22,700 nt of DNA from Monoraphidium neglectum (GCF_000611645.1 NW_014013382.1:5004-27703); one strand, 5' to 3'. Shown: positions 7,601 to 19,327, counted from the stretch's first letter. Numbers and translations are program-made. The notes: generated from the sequence alone by a model not told the origin.

Positions 7601-9660
7601 TCAAAACCCACCTGTTAATGAGCGACCAAAGGGCACGCTTTGCTTCACTTGTATGAATGCTTGTGAAACCTTTCCAGCATTGCACAAAATGCCCACCCTG
7701 CATGTGTTGCGCAGTGCTGCATGCTGCGACCGAAGGGAGCATTTCGCTCCGCCCGGCTGTCCAAGGGGGCAACGACGGGGCAACCCAGATCTCACCTTGA
7801 GCTCGCCGTTGTCTCCAAACATTGGCCCATTGAAGTACCTGCAAGCAGTCAGCGCAGGTTGAGCATACTTTACGAGCAGCAGCTACCCTCTGCAACCATG
7901 ACTGGAAGCAAGGGCTGTGATTGTGATTGCCAATGCCTGATCACTCAGCAACAGACATGAAGTGGTTTTTTTTTATTGTTTTTATGTGCTAGCTCCTTCA
8001 CAACAGTACATGCAGTGATGAAGGAAAAATGGATATGGCTGCTCACTGTATGATCCAGTAGCGTTCTGGGATTGAGTAGCCAACAAGAAGCACAGGAGAC
8101 CCGAACACGACTTTGGTGGAGGCGCCTTTCTTGCGGCGGTAGATGACGCGGTCGGCGTCCTTGACGTTGTATCCAAACAGAGGCATGCGATATAAATCTT
8201 CATACACGGTCAAGCCTGTTAATACAGAGCCGTATTCGGATATGTGGCGTTGCACAGCCGCAACGCTCGACAGCCGGACGAACCCAAATTTTCCTCGTGC
8301 AGCCGCTGCACTTGTGCTGCTGCAGCGCCGAGCCCGCTGGCACAGGTCAGATCGCTTCAATGCAGTCTTGAAAAGCTGGGGACTTGATGGCATGCAATTT
8401 TCAAGTAGCAGCGGCCGCTTGAGAAGGCTTGGCAGCACCGCCTCATAATCAGTGGTCAACCGACACGTAGTCAGGAGATCATTTTTGTCCCCCTCTACGC
8501 AGAACTGGAGGTCGAGAAAGCTCAAGCGTCCGACACTGGATACATACGTGTTGAGTTTGCTTGCGACAGCCGCTTCCGCCGCCACCGTCACAAGCGCTGC
8601 GACGGATGTAGTGCAATTGCCAACGTTTTTGGCTGGACCCACTACTCGCGCCAGAAACACCTGGGGGAGGAATTCTGCAGGGGGAGTCCAGGACATGTGC
8701 ACAGGAGAGGAGATATATTTCCAGGATAGTCTTTCAGATTTGTCATCCAACATGTTTGTGCATGGTGTTCAGGGCAGTTGCTTTGCAGGTAATCCGCGCA
8801 ATCCCTTCACGCACCTTGGACAACTGGCGTTGACGAGCGCGGCGCCGGCGTCGGCGTGCGCGTGCTCACAGTGATCCCATTGGCGTCCTGGACGGTCCAA
8901 GCGCTACTGGGGCGGATCTGGCACACTAGCAACGACTTGCCCAACAGCCAAGAGTCCATTTTAGGAATGCGGCCCACATTGAGCTGCAGGAATTCTTGAA
9001 TTGTCAGCCCAAATCGCGCCGCCACGCGTGACACGAAGTCGCCCTTCTGGCCTTGGTATGTGAAGCAGCCCTCTCCTGAGGCCGCGGCGCTCTGCACCCG
9101 CAGCAGCCCCGGCCGGGGTGGGCTTTGAGGTTTGAACGTCAATCCATAGGTTGACGCCGCCTCAAGGAGGCCAGGGGTGCCATACTTGACCCAAGCGTAG
9201 CCCTTGTCGCCCCATGTTGTCCCCCTGGGGAAGAAAAGTGCAAGCAGCAAGCCGCAGTTTTACTACACAAAGGATCCACAAATGCAGGCATACGTGCAGG
9301 ATGGGACGATTATGAAGTAGGGAGGATGGGAGATGGGGAATGAGAGGTGCAGGGGGAGAGGATGGACGGGGGGGGGCCTCCAGGGGAAGAGAGAGGGCGA
9401 ATGAGTCGAGCAGAATTGGAGCCAAGTTGCTACCGTATGCAGGGATCAAGGGCACTTGCGCAAGGAGGCCAGCGCCTCCCGCCGGTATCGCCCGACCCCC
9501 GCCACCTCCACCATCACCGCCATCACCATCACCACCGACTGCCACCAAAAATAACTTGGCATGCAGGGTTCTGGACCCAGTGCCGCAAGGGAGGTAGCCG
9601 ACAGATTACGCAAAAAAAAAACGGTTATCAAGATTTGCTGCAGGACTGGTGTGTGTGCGC

Positions 9661-9697
<37 letters not shown>

Positions 9698-11494
9698 TGT
9701 GTGTTTCTATGTGTGTGTGTTTGTGTGTGTGTGTTTGTGTGTGTGTTTGCGTATGTGTGTGCGCGCGTGTGTGCATGTGAGCACGCACGCATGCCTGGCT
9801 AGACATGTCCGGGTTATACTCAGTTGTGAACGCATGGTAGCCCAACTTACCAGCTGTTTTTGACCCAAAAGGCTTCTCGTGTGTTGTCATAGCCTGTGAG
9901 CGGGGCATGCATTCGCCATGCACACACTTGTGTATCTAGATGTCCTACGTTCTGCCTCAACTGGGCTGCTGGCTTGATCTGTTGCAAAGACTTGTGAATC
10001 CTAGTGCGTGCGGGCATTCTCAGGCCCATCGCGTCGCGACCATGGTGACATATGGCGCTCGCACCAACAAGGGCGATGGCGTGTCCAAGAGAAGTCGGAT
10101 TCTTTTTGACTTCATCGTTTGTGATCTGATAGACGGAAACAGATGGATCTTTGTCGTCGAAGTAATTCATCAAATGGCTGCCGTGCAAGTTGATGCGTGT
10201 AATGACGGCGCCATGGTTCCTGAGAGTGAAGTGAGGGAGATGCCATGCTTTGTAATTGTAAATGTTTTGCATATTTCTGTCTCTAATGAAAAATGTGCAG
10301 TATTCTGATTTTTATAATGGGCCCTTGACAAACGATAGGTCTCCCTGAAACTAGCCAATGCTTGAAAACAAAGCCCAACAACGACTGTGTGTAGGACGGC
10401 TTTCCAGCTACATTTGTGTGAACAATACATACTGAACCATTTTTCTGCAGAACGACACTTGATTGAGGATGCTGCACAAGCTGTTCACAAATACCTGATG
10501 TGGTCTTGCACATCTGGAATGGTTGCAAGCGGCTTCGACCGTGTGTAGTCAAAGGTGCCACCTGGGAGCTTATCTTTGCAGGGGCGTTTGCACTCCTCTG
10601 CAGGCAACAGGGCGAGTGGTGACACAGAGAATGAGCTTGCAAGATCTGTCATTAGAGCGGACGCACTGCTGGTGCTGCCAGTCCTGAGATGCATTGCACC
10701 TTACTGCCTGGCAAATCCAATGGCATAATCTGTTGTGAATGCCAGGGCCCCAGCATCAGTTGTTGCACATCACAGCAACTCAATGTGTGATGGCGTGTGT
10801 CAAACACGCAGGATTGCAGCAAACAGCCCGTGCCCTCCTGCATGCAAATCGAAGGAGTTTGATTTGAATGGGGCTCACCGCGTGCGCTTTGCAATGTTGA
10901 AGGGTTGAGCGGTTTGCAGCTGCGAGGTTCCAGCACGCTTAGACCGCTCAGCCCTCTCATCGCGTCTACCACCCTCCAGCCACCGCGGCAGGTGTTGGGA
11001 GAGTTTGGCAGGCACGAGAAGACCTGCAACTCGCTGACGGCCAGCCCGGCGTCTAAAGCGCTGACGCGCAGGGCCGCAGACATCGTCGCCTCTGCCACCG
11101 CTGCAAGCGCGTACGCGGTGCACGAGTCGCACTTTCCCTGCAGGGATTGTGCACATGTGTCACGGCAATTGCGTACTCGCAACTAACCAGTGCCACGATT
11201 GCATCAAACCTGCTGACAAGCCGTGTGTTGAAGCAAATGATTTGAGCTCGCATAGGCGAGTCCCGCCAGTGGGGACAAGGTCTGCAGCACCAAATTCGCA
11301 TCAGGCAGCAATTCCCATCACCTGATTCTGCGCTTGAGTGGTGAAATCAAACCCTCCAGTGTCAGAGGCCTTGTCAGACCTAAGGGTGAGCCAGCCCAAA
11401 GTGGAGCAGTGGGTGAATGGTGACGAAGGCCTCGCAACATGGTGGATGAAAAGCATTTCCAATTTCTGAACACGTTTGCTGAACACGTGCGCAC

Positions 11495-11559
<65 letters not shown>

Positions 11560-12409
11560 NNNNNNNNNNNNNNNNNNNNNNNNNNNNNNNNNNNNNNNNN
11601 NNNNNNNNNNNNNNNNNNNNNNNNNNNNNNNNNNNNNNNNNNNNNNNNNNNNNNNNNNNNNNNNNNNNNNNNNNNNNNNNNNNNNNNNNNNNNNNNNNNN
11701 NNNNNNNNNNNNNNNNNNNNNNNNNNNNNNNNNNNNNNNNNNNNNNNNNNNNNNNNNNNNNNNNNNNNNNNNNNNNNNNNNNNNNNNNNNNNNNNNNNNN
11801 NNNNNNNNNNNNNNNNNNNNNNNNNNNNNNNNNNNNNNNNNNNNNNNNNNNNNNNNNNNNNNNNNNNNNNNNNNNNNNNNNNNNNNNNNNNNNNNNNNNN
11901 NNNNNNNNNNNNNNNNNNNNNNNNNNNNNNNNNNNNNNNNNNNNNNNNNNNNNNNNNNNNNNNNNNNNNNNNNNNNNNNNNNNNNNNNNNNNNNNNNNNN
12001 NNNNNNNNNNNNNNNNNNNNNNNNNNNNNNNNNNNNNNNNNNNNNNNNNNNNNNNNNNNNNNNNNNNNNNNNNNNNNNNNNNNNNNNNNNNNNNNNNNNN
12101 NNNNNNNNNNNNNNNNNNNNNNNNNNNNNNNNNNNNNNNNNNNNNNNNNNNNNNNNNNNNNNNNNNNNNNNNNNNNNNNNNNNNNNNNNNNNNNNNNNNN
12201 NNNNNNNNNNNNNNNNNNNNNNNNNNNNNNNNNNNNNNNNNNNNNNNNNNNNNNNNNNNNNNNNNNNNNNNNNNNNNNNNNNNNNNNNNNNNNNNNNNNN
12301 NNNNNNNNNNNNNNNNNNNNNNNNNNNNNNNNNNNNNNNNNNNNNNNNNNNNNNNNNNNNNNNNNNNNNNNNNNNNNNNNNNNNNNNNNNNNNNNNNNNN
12401 NNNNNNNNN

Positions 12410-12467
<58 letters not shown>

Positions 12468-13401
12468 ACGAGCGCGCACGCGTACACGTTCATGCGCACG
12501 CGTGGGGTCAAAGCTGAGGTTATCAGCAAAAAAATTCACATCCAACAAGTGCCATGCGGCGACCAGCCCGACGATTTTTGGCGACCGTCAGTCATCTTCT
12601 TGGTCTCGCACGCAGCTTGCCGGTCAGGTCGTAACCTGCTACCTGCTGCTGACTCCCTATCACCAATAGCCAGGCTACAGCGCACGCGAGCTGCGGTGGC
12701 TTGACAGCCAGCTGCGAGCCTTTAAGACCCGGACAATAGAGTCTAGGGCTTAAGGCCTCGACCCGGACAACAGGGCCTAGCATGTGAAGAATTGGGTGAC
12801 AACTTCCCTGCTACACATGAGCCATTGGGCCATCCCCAGACCGCAGCCCGCTTGCCAGCGTTGCAGTCTCCAGCCATCGCAAAGGGACTGACTATGGCAT
12901 CGTTTGTCGAGGCAGGATGGTCCTGCCTCGTGTGTTGAACCTGAACACAATTGTGTTGCAGGTGCACATCTTTGCCGCAAGTCGGCTCCAAGGGTGCGCT
13001 GAACATGGGCCCCGGGTGCTCATGTTAAGTTTGCCGATAAGCCAAAAGAACAGGGAAACAATACAACCATCACACCTGTACTTAGCGGGCGATGCTGACG
13101 ACAGCAGCGTCGCCTGCTCGGCTAGGTCTGCATCATTGACGCTCCGCCCGCAGAGAGTGGCGGTGTCGCGCCTGGCGCAGTCGCTGCCCTGAGCCCATCG
13201 CTGCTGTTGGGCCACCACGTTGGGTTGTGTGACCTGCTTCCAGGAGTTGTAGAGGTTTTTCGCCTCCAACGAACTCGAGCCAAGCTCTGCGTCGGTGCTG
13301 GGCACGCCCTGAGCCGCAGCAGGCCCCGCGAGCGCCAACACCATTGCTGCGGCCACCGCTACGGCGGCCCAGCGATGCAGCAGCATCCTTAAAGTGGTCA
13401 A
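7601..13401 (-). CDS. Secreted papain-like peptidase with LysM and a second, catalytically dead papain domain
   Basis: Ten exons on the minus strand: 13401-13076, 11379-11322, 11137-10879, 10597-10495, 10219-10065, 9893-9851, 9224-8815, 8674-8047, 7838-7796 and 7723-7601. Every join keeps phase, totalling 716 codons with stop. Residues 1-31 are a signal peptide ending GPAAAQ. Residues 32-109 are a linker with no clear ERFNIN-type pro-region. The C1 (papain family) domain runs about 115-345: oxyanion Gln128, nucleophile Cys134 in GKCDSCTAY, His295 in GHAIALVGYD, Asn313 in VKNSWGTTWGDKGY. A LysM domain spans about 369-418 (YQGQKGDF, VAARFGLT, FLQLN). A Thr/Pro/Ser linker follows (about 419-450). 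The second C1-like fold (about 452-693) has VGNCTTSVAA, GSPVLLVGY and YWIIQYFNG, where Ser475, Ser644 and Tyr662 replace Cys, His and Asn. Likely role: extracellular matrix or cell-wall peptidase anchored to glycan. The N gap is in intron 1. The last exon's 22 tail codons are the least certain part. Confidence 0.88.
9649..9778. repeat. GT microsatellite in peptidase intron 6
   Basis: GT dinucleotides on the plus strand with TTT interruptions and a GCGCGC patch near the end, inside the intron between exons 6 and 7 (9225-9850). The same intron also has CAT/CAC trinucleotides at about 9508-9540. In the transcript the tract is CA-rich. Confidence 0.95.
11500..11559. repeat. GT microsatellite at the left edge of the assembly gap
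   Basis: Pure GT dinucleotides running directly into the N block. The same motif resumes at the other side, which suggests the gap arose from an unresolved dinucleotide tract. Confidence 0.95.
11560..12409. other. Assembly gap (850 N)
   Basis: All positions are N. It falls inside intron 1 of the papain-LysM gene (11380-13075), so no exon of the current model is lost. Reading frames drawn through it are meaningless. Confidence 0.98.
12410..12466. repeat. GT microsatellite at the right edge of the assembly gap
   Basis: Pure GT dinucleotides immediately after the N block, the same orientation as the left edge. The real insert could be GT repeat alone or repeat plus other sequence. Confidence 0.95.
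12726..12780. repeat. Two-copy imperfect direct repeat in peptidase intron 1
   Basis: GACCCGGACAATAGAGTCTA at 12726 is repeated as GACCCGGACAACAGGGCCTA at 12760, a spacing of 34 bases with four mismatches in twenty. Both are followed by G-rich, CTAG-containing sequence. No function is evident. Confidence 0.55.
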
Positions 13402-15092
13402 ACCGGTGAAGGTACAAATATGGGTTCAGGGAGGGGGAGATTCTCAGGTCCTGGCTGGGTTGCGGCACGAGCACGGGCACGCACTGCTGTGTCGGTGCTG
13501 GCTGCCCAGCGAGCCGCGCCAAAGAGAGGCTGCGGCAGTGCAGCTCAGCTGACGACCAGATATGTGCACGTAGGAAACACCTTTACGATAGCTGCCGCAA
13601 CACAAATGCGCGTTGCACGTGTCGTCGCTTGGCCCTGGACACGGGGTGGCCCCGGCGGTGTTCAGTGGATGCTCGGGTCGGTAGCACTGACTGCCGAAGT
13701 TGTCATAGAATCATCCGCATGGGCAAAACGACCAATATCTGTGACAGTGGGACCACGGCGTTTTGGGGAGCGAGGCACTGGGGCATGCACCGTGTCACCC
13801 TGGAGGCAGGAACTTGAAGTCCGCTTGAAACAAAGTAACACACCAGCTACCGTTGTGCTGTAGCTATTTGTCCACGGGCGCTTTGCGTTGGGTCATGTGT
13901 TGCGCATCGTGACTCTCTGCAACACATGTACAGTACGGTACTGGAACAGTAATGGTGTGCCATGTTGCTAGAAAATGGGCAGAACACTACGCCGGTACAC
14001 CTGGAGCGGTCATGTGCAGCACTAAAGCCTGAACTCATTGTTCACCGCGGCGCTTCAAGAGTTGCCTGTGGGTTTTCCAGTGATGCCACTGCAGTGCAAG
14101 CCCAGGCGCCAGCTGCAGCCACAGTCGCGATGACAGCACCGTGTCAGCGCAGAGGCGATGCTCGCCGTGCTGCCAGGATTCATATTGCTTCTCCGCCTTC
14201 CTTACGGTCTGTCTTGCACGCGGGGCCGCAGGCCTGCATCATCTATCACCGCGGGCTGAAAGCGCCCGGATCACTGATAATTGCAGCCAGCCGAAAACTG
14301 TCACAAGTTAGTGAACGGGGCCTGACGGGGCTGGACATGTGCTTCAAGACAGTTTTGAGCGTGCATGCTCTGAACGTCTCAAGAATTAGGTAAGGGTGCT
14401 GCTCAGCACCGTGCTGCTGTGGTGGTGAGAACCAAAAGTGGAACTACTGCCTCAACTTAGAGGGGAGCGCTTCCACCAACATGGTGGCAAGCCGTGCTGG
14501 TCTGCAAGTGTGTGGCAATCTGCATGCAAACATAAATTGTTGTGTAATCAAGCAGGGATGCGATCCAAAGGAACGGGGCGGTTATGACATCTGCGGTAAG
14601 CAGTGTCGATGCTCCTTGAAGCACGGACATCGCAGGGCTCCAACAATAATCAGTGGAGCTTGGAGCGTGCAGCGGTCCCACCGCATCTGAAGCGGTTGCT
14701 CCTGTGTGACAAATGCCCTGCTGCGCGGCCGCAACGTGGCGTTATTGGACTGCCGTGGCATCACGCGAGATGCTGTTGGACTGGCCTGGACTATCAAGCA
14801 AGGCGGCGTGGGCCACGGCTGCAGTGAGAACTTCATGGCGAACGGGATGCAAGATTCATATAGTCATGTCACGTGTGGCAATTGCGCCGCTGATGCCCGC
14901 TTTGCTGCAGTATGAGCACCGATGACAACAGCACGGCTGCGGGCAGGCTGGGCGGCAACGACTGAGCCTGGGACAATCAAAGTCTGCTTGTTACGAGAGA
15001 TCAAAGCCTCGTAGAGGGTTCAGCCCGGCGCACAGCCATGTTGAGCCCCCAAGCACAGGGTGATCCCAGATTCAGATGCACCACCTTCAGTT
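13402..15092. other. Intergenic region upstream of the peptidase gene
   Basis: About 1.7 kb between the start of the peptidase gene and the stop of the SLC37 gene, both on the minus strand. Open frames present are short, show no family motif and cannot be joined to a coherent protein. The peptidase promoter must lie near 13402-13900, but no convincing TATA box was found. No minus-strand TGTAA was seen near the SLC37 stop. Confidence 0.55.
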
Positions 15093-18000
15093 TCATCTGT
15101 TCGGCAGCTCAATCGCCGGAGCCGCACCCCTGCTGCCGGTGCGCGCAGTTCTCAAGGCGTGCAGCTGTGCGCAGAGATGGAGGCAAGCGCATGGGCGGCA
15201 CCAGGGAAGTGAGACATGCGCTTCACAAAGGAATGAGCAGACCACAGACTCTGGACACAAAAGTCCGACAGCAGTTGCCTTGATCTCACCAACCGAATCT
15301 AGGTTGTGCTGACACCCTCCCCCGGGCCCCCACAGCCCGCGCCCGTGCGCCGCCGTAACATGGCATCCCCACCCATCCAACCCTGCCTGGCCCGCCACGC
15401 AGTCCATCTTATCATCCCAATCACGCACCTCTTTGAGCCCCGGCCGCGCCAGCAGCGCGCCCGCCGCCAGCGCAGAAAGGTACAGCATCAGGAACACCCC
15501 GTCGAAGCCAGCCGCCTGCGCGATGTAGCCAGTGAGCGCGGGCCCCAGCGCGGCACCAATAGAGCCCAGGCCGTCGATGATGGCGGTGACTGTAGCCAGG
15601 GCCTTGGTTCGGGGGTCGAGGTGGGGTGGCGAGGGGGCGGCAGTGGGACTCTGAGGAGCGGAGTCGTGAGGCGTGGAGGTTGGGATCTCGCCGGCTGCGC
15701 AGCAGGGGCAGCACATACCCACAGATGCGGTTGCAGCGGCGAGCAAGCCCTCCCTGTGTGAACGGCAAATGCGCAGCTAACGGAGCTCCTCTGATCGAGT
15801 GGGGCAGCAGGTACCAGCGCGACCGAAGCAGAGGCTGTGGCCCCTCCCTGGTAGTGCATGCGTTCGCGCTGCTCCCGCTGACCTTGGCATCGCCCCCGAG
15901 GCTCTCGTGCGTTCCGAGATCAGCACTGACCGCCGTCGTAATCAGCGCGTACGGCCCGTTGACAAAAAACCCCGCGGCCGCCATGAGCGCCATGTTGACA
16001 CCCAGCCCCCCGCGCCCAAGCGCGCGGTACGCGTACAGCGCCGGCAGCGACGCGCCCGTGAACGCCGCCGCGACGCACGCGCTCGCGCCCGTCCGGTCGG
16101 ACAGGTACCCGGCAGCTACCCCTCCGGCGATGCCGCCGACGTCGAAGAGGGTCGACAGGTCGCCCGCTTCTTTTGGGGATAGCAAGCGACCCTGAATGGG
16201 CGTTGAGCTCATGTAAAATGGCAGCCAATAAAGGAATGTGTACGCAATGAGCTTGCTGAAAAAGAGGGCCAGCGCGAATGACGCCACCCCTGGAATCGCC
16301 CACGCCGCCCAGAACGACAGCGGCGCGGGCCCGCCGCCGCCGTTGCCGCCGCCGCCGCTGCGCGGCCGCCGCGCGGCGGCCGTTGACGCGGTGCGCGCGG
16401 GCGTGGAGAGGGGCAGTGCACGGGGGCCGTCGCGGGGGTTTAGGGAGACGGTGTCTGGGTAGTCATCCTCGACGGCGTCAAAGTCGTCATCCCCCCAGTC
16501 CTCCCAGCCGCCATTACCCTCCACCTGCGGGGTGGGATGAGGGCGGGCGTGCCAGCGCGGGCTTGCTCTGGGGTGCAGGTGCAACCATGTGCTGGTTCAA
16601 ATATAATGTGTTGGGGGCAAAGGGAGAGCATCAGATGGATGGATGTGGTGCAGCAAAAGTCAGAAGGAAAGCACGTGAAGGCAGGAATGTGTGTGCACAG
16701 CCGGTGCAGATAGCTGTGCCGCCTGCACGCTGAGCGCGCGAACAAAGAAGGATGTGCGCGGTAGCCCCACCTCGAAGTGCAGGGCCCCGTCGCCGGTCCC
16801 TGTCCCCGCACCACCGCCACCTCCACCGCCGCCCGCCGCCGCCGCCCGCGCCGCCGCCCGTCCGGGCCCTGCGCCGCGCGCCCCGCCGTCGTCCGCAGTC
16901 CCCACTGCCGCGTACGCCGGGCCCCCGCCGCCCCCCGCCGCGCCCGCGGGGCCCGCCAATCCGACGTCCTCGGGCGCCGCTACCAGCAGCAAAAACACAA
17001 CAAGGCCTGCCCCACTCAGCGCAACCCCCGGAGCCACGAAGCTCCAGCCCCACCCCAGCCGCAGGCACGCCGACGCAGCCACGGCGCCCGCTATATTCCC
17101 TAGAGAAGTGTTTGCCGCCCACACGCCCATCACAAGGCCGCGCTGCCCGCGGCCGACCCAGTTCGCGATGACTGATATGACGCACGGCCAGCCGATGGAC
17201 TGCGCCGCGCCGGCGAGGGCCTTTTGTGAGAGAGAGGCCGGGTTTCCGGGTGGGGGCCGCGGAGTGGTTGGGCAGAGCGGGAACTTCGAGGCGGCGCTGA
17301 GGGGCCCGGGGAATAAGGGAGTTGCCAGCTCTCAAGCGGCGTGGCGTTTGCCGTAGACAGTGCACGGGCGCCTAGGGTCGACAGACGAAGCCAGCTGGCA
17401 GCGTGTGAAAGGGCAGCCGCAGGAGGGGCTGCCGCTTTCGATGGAGCGAAGCAGCCAGCGCGGGAGGCAGCTGGTGATGGGGAGGAGCCGCGCCTGACCA
17501 GGCCTCACCATCGTTGTCAAGAAGAATGCAGGGCTGTGGATTTCCCAAAAGTATGCCTGCAAACGAGTCGTGGTGAGGGGACGTGGGGTGGGAGGCCGAT
17601 CACAGGCGCGCGCAGCCGGGACTGCTGTGAAAGGGCACACGAAAGGGAGCTCAACGAGAAATGGAGCGGCGTTTGTGAGGATCACCCTCACGCTCCGCGC
17701 GACGAGCTCGGCCCCTCGAGCATGGCTCAGTGCACGGCTTGGGCACACCCCGCCGCTGCCGAGGCGCCCCTGCCCAGCCGCGGGGCGCCGCAGCACCAAT
17801 GGAAAGCGTTCGGGCGCGCCCGCAGACGTGCAAGGCTAGGCCAGCCCTCATTCGTGCGCACCATGCCAAAGAGAGAGGTCAGCAGCCCGCTGGCGGCCAT
17901 GCCCCAGGCCAGCAGCTGCCGCAGGTCTGACCTGTCCGCCACGTGGCCAGACACGAACAGCCCCAGAGCATAAGCCCCCAGGAAAGCCAAGTCAAGCTCG

Positions 18001-18938
18001 CCGAGCCTGGCCTGGGTTTCGGCATTGTGTGTGGTGATGAGGTTCGGGGTTTTGGGTTCAGGGTGTAGGTGCGGCGTGAGGAGGAGGGATGGGTGGGGGG
18101 CAGGCTGAATTTGGAAGGGCGCAGGGATGAGGGAGGTTTAGGGCTGGGGGCCGAGGGCGGAGAGATGAGGGAGCGAGGTTGGTTGTTGAGGTGGCGCTGC
18201 TTGTGGGGTTGGGCAGCCCAACAACAGGAGGTGGGATCGCGCAGTTCGAAATCAGGAGGGCCAGCGGCCAGCAAGAAAGCAGGTGGCCTCAATGATGATG
18301 GTGGTGATGATGATTATAGTCATGATCCCCTCAACTCACCCACCTGACCGTGCGGGCCGTTGAACGGCGGCCAGCCCCCGCCGTCGCCTGGAGCCGCCGC
18401 CGTGCCGTTGACAGCTGCTGCCGTGCTGTTTACAGCTGCGGCCGTTCCCCCATTCAGGACGCTGCGTACGCCAGCATGAGTGGCCACAGGTACATTGCTA
18501 ACGGATGACGTTTACCAGATGCCTCGAATTCACCCGCATGCGTAACGCATCGGCGGGTTGCACAAAACTGATGGGTCACCCATCTGAAAGGGGGTCTCAT
18601 CACCAGCCGAGCCCAATTGCTCGCTGTCCCAACGCACCTCTTGACAACACCAGGCGGCTTCCGCGCTGCGTGAAACAGCGCGTATCCCACAAACGTGATC
18701 GCCAGGGCCTGCGCGACAGGCAGCACGACATGTCGAGTGTGGCAAGTACCGCTGCTCGACCTGCAGCGGGTGGTGCGGGTGACGCCTGTCCGCGGCGATC
18801 AATGCTGCGTGCCAGCCCCAGCCGACGGCGTTCCGCGCGGACCATGTTTCTATAGGTTCCATAGCTGAACTTCCGGCCTCTGAGACCGTGCAAAGCTTCT
18901 GTAAGGGGAGGGAGCCGCGCGCCCTCCGTTTCCGACAT
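15093..18938 (-). CDS. SLC37-type sugar-phosphate/phosphate exchanger (major facilitator)
   Basis: SLC37 proteins, including human glucose-6-phosphate and plant glycerol-3-phosphate transporters, exchange sugar phosphates for phosphate across internal membranes. Exons on the minus strand: first part uncertain, then about 18760-18638, 18461-18344, 18011-17862, 17556-17509, 17220-16771, 16524-15883, 15602-15429 and probably 15164-15093. From 18760 onward the phases agree. Visible features: TM1 VLPVAQALAITFVGYALFHA and RKPPGVVK; a loop with N-glycosylation sequons NST and NGT; TM2 and the MFS motif HVADRSDLR; AQSIGWPCVISVIANW; RGLVMGVWAANTSLGN; a long Gly/Ala-rich central loop ending in an acidic WGDDDFDAVEDDYPD patch; then TM7-TM12 with the second-half MFS motif YLSDRTGA. 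The N-terminus is unresolved: an ATG at 18938 opens MSETEGARLPPL..KFSYGTYRN, which resembles an SLC37 N-terminus, but no clean splice to the TM1 frame was found. The family call is strong; the substrate is not known. Confidence 0.86.
18293..18316. repeat. GAT/GGT trinucleotide repeat in an SLC37 intron
   Basis: A run of GAT and GGT triplets lies in the intron 18012-18343 of the SLC37-like gene. It is noncoding in the model. Confidence 0.7.
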
Positions 18939-19327
18939 CTAGAGTCTGCCAAGGTATATAGTTGCACGGTGTTGCCAAAGATTGTGCGAGACATGCAGAC
19001 ACAGGACAAGACTGATCAGATCGTTTGGGACAGCAGTGCACAGGCCCCCACGTCACTGATAATTCGCATTAAGATCGGTTTTACACCAATATGTTTTGTT
19101 TAAGAGCTCCGACAATCCCGTAGAACTCGGCAACACGGCAGGCAGGTTGCAACTGCCAGAATCGACATCCGTGATGTTCAGAACCGCTCGAATTAGGCAC
19201 CACCCGTATCTTTCTTCTGTGAATATGCCCCATGATGTCCCCGACAACGTGCTGACCCGTCATTGACCCCTCCGCCAAGAGAGAGGCGAGTCGATGGTGC
19301 GTTGCACATGATATGTAGCACGAAAAC
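18939..19327. promoter_or_regulatory. Divergent intergenic promoter region
   Basis: This 389-base interval separates the likely SLC37-like start from the TMEM184-like ATG, with transcription leading away on both sides. The plus strand has TATATA at 18955-18960, about 370 bases before the TMEM184 ATG, which would imply a long 5' UTR. The palindromic TATATA could equally serve the minus-strand gene, though it lies only about 20 bases from that putative ATG. No further element is clear. Confidence 0.5.

Noticed and set aside
7601..9224. Treating exons 8-10 as a separate downstream gene
   Set aside because: No good start codon or promoter precedes exon 8, and the exon 7 donor and exon 8 acceptor match in phase, giving a continuous linker into the second papain-like domain.
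9606..9923. Minus-strand frame with Thr-His repeats joined to peptidase exon 6
   Set aside because: Only 9851-9893 is coding; the remainder is CA-rich intron.
11301..12704. Open frames of 340-421 codons across the centre of the window
   Set aside because: Most of their length is the N gap plus flanking GT repeat.
18230..18260. Possible tRNA T-arm (GTTCGAAATC)
   Set aside because: No cloverleaf partners, anticodon stem or acceptor stem were found around it.
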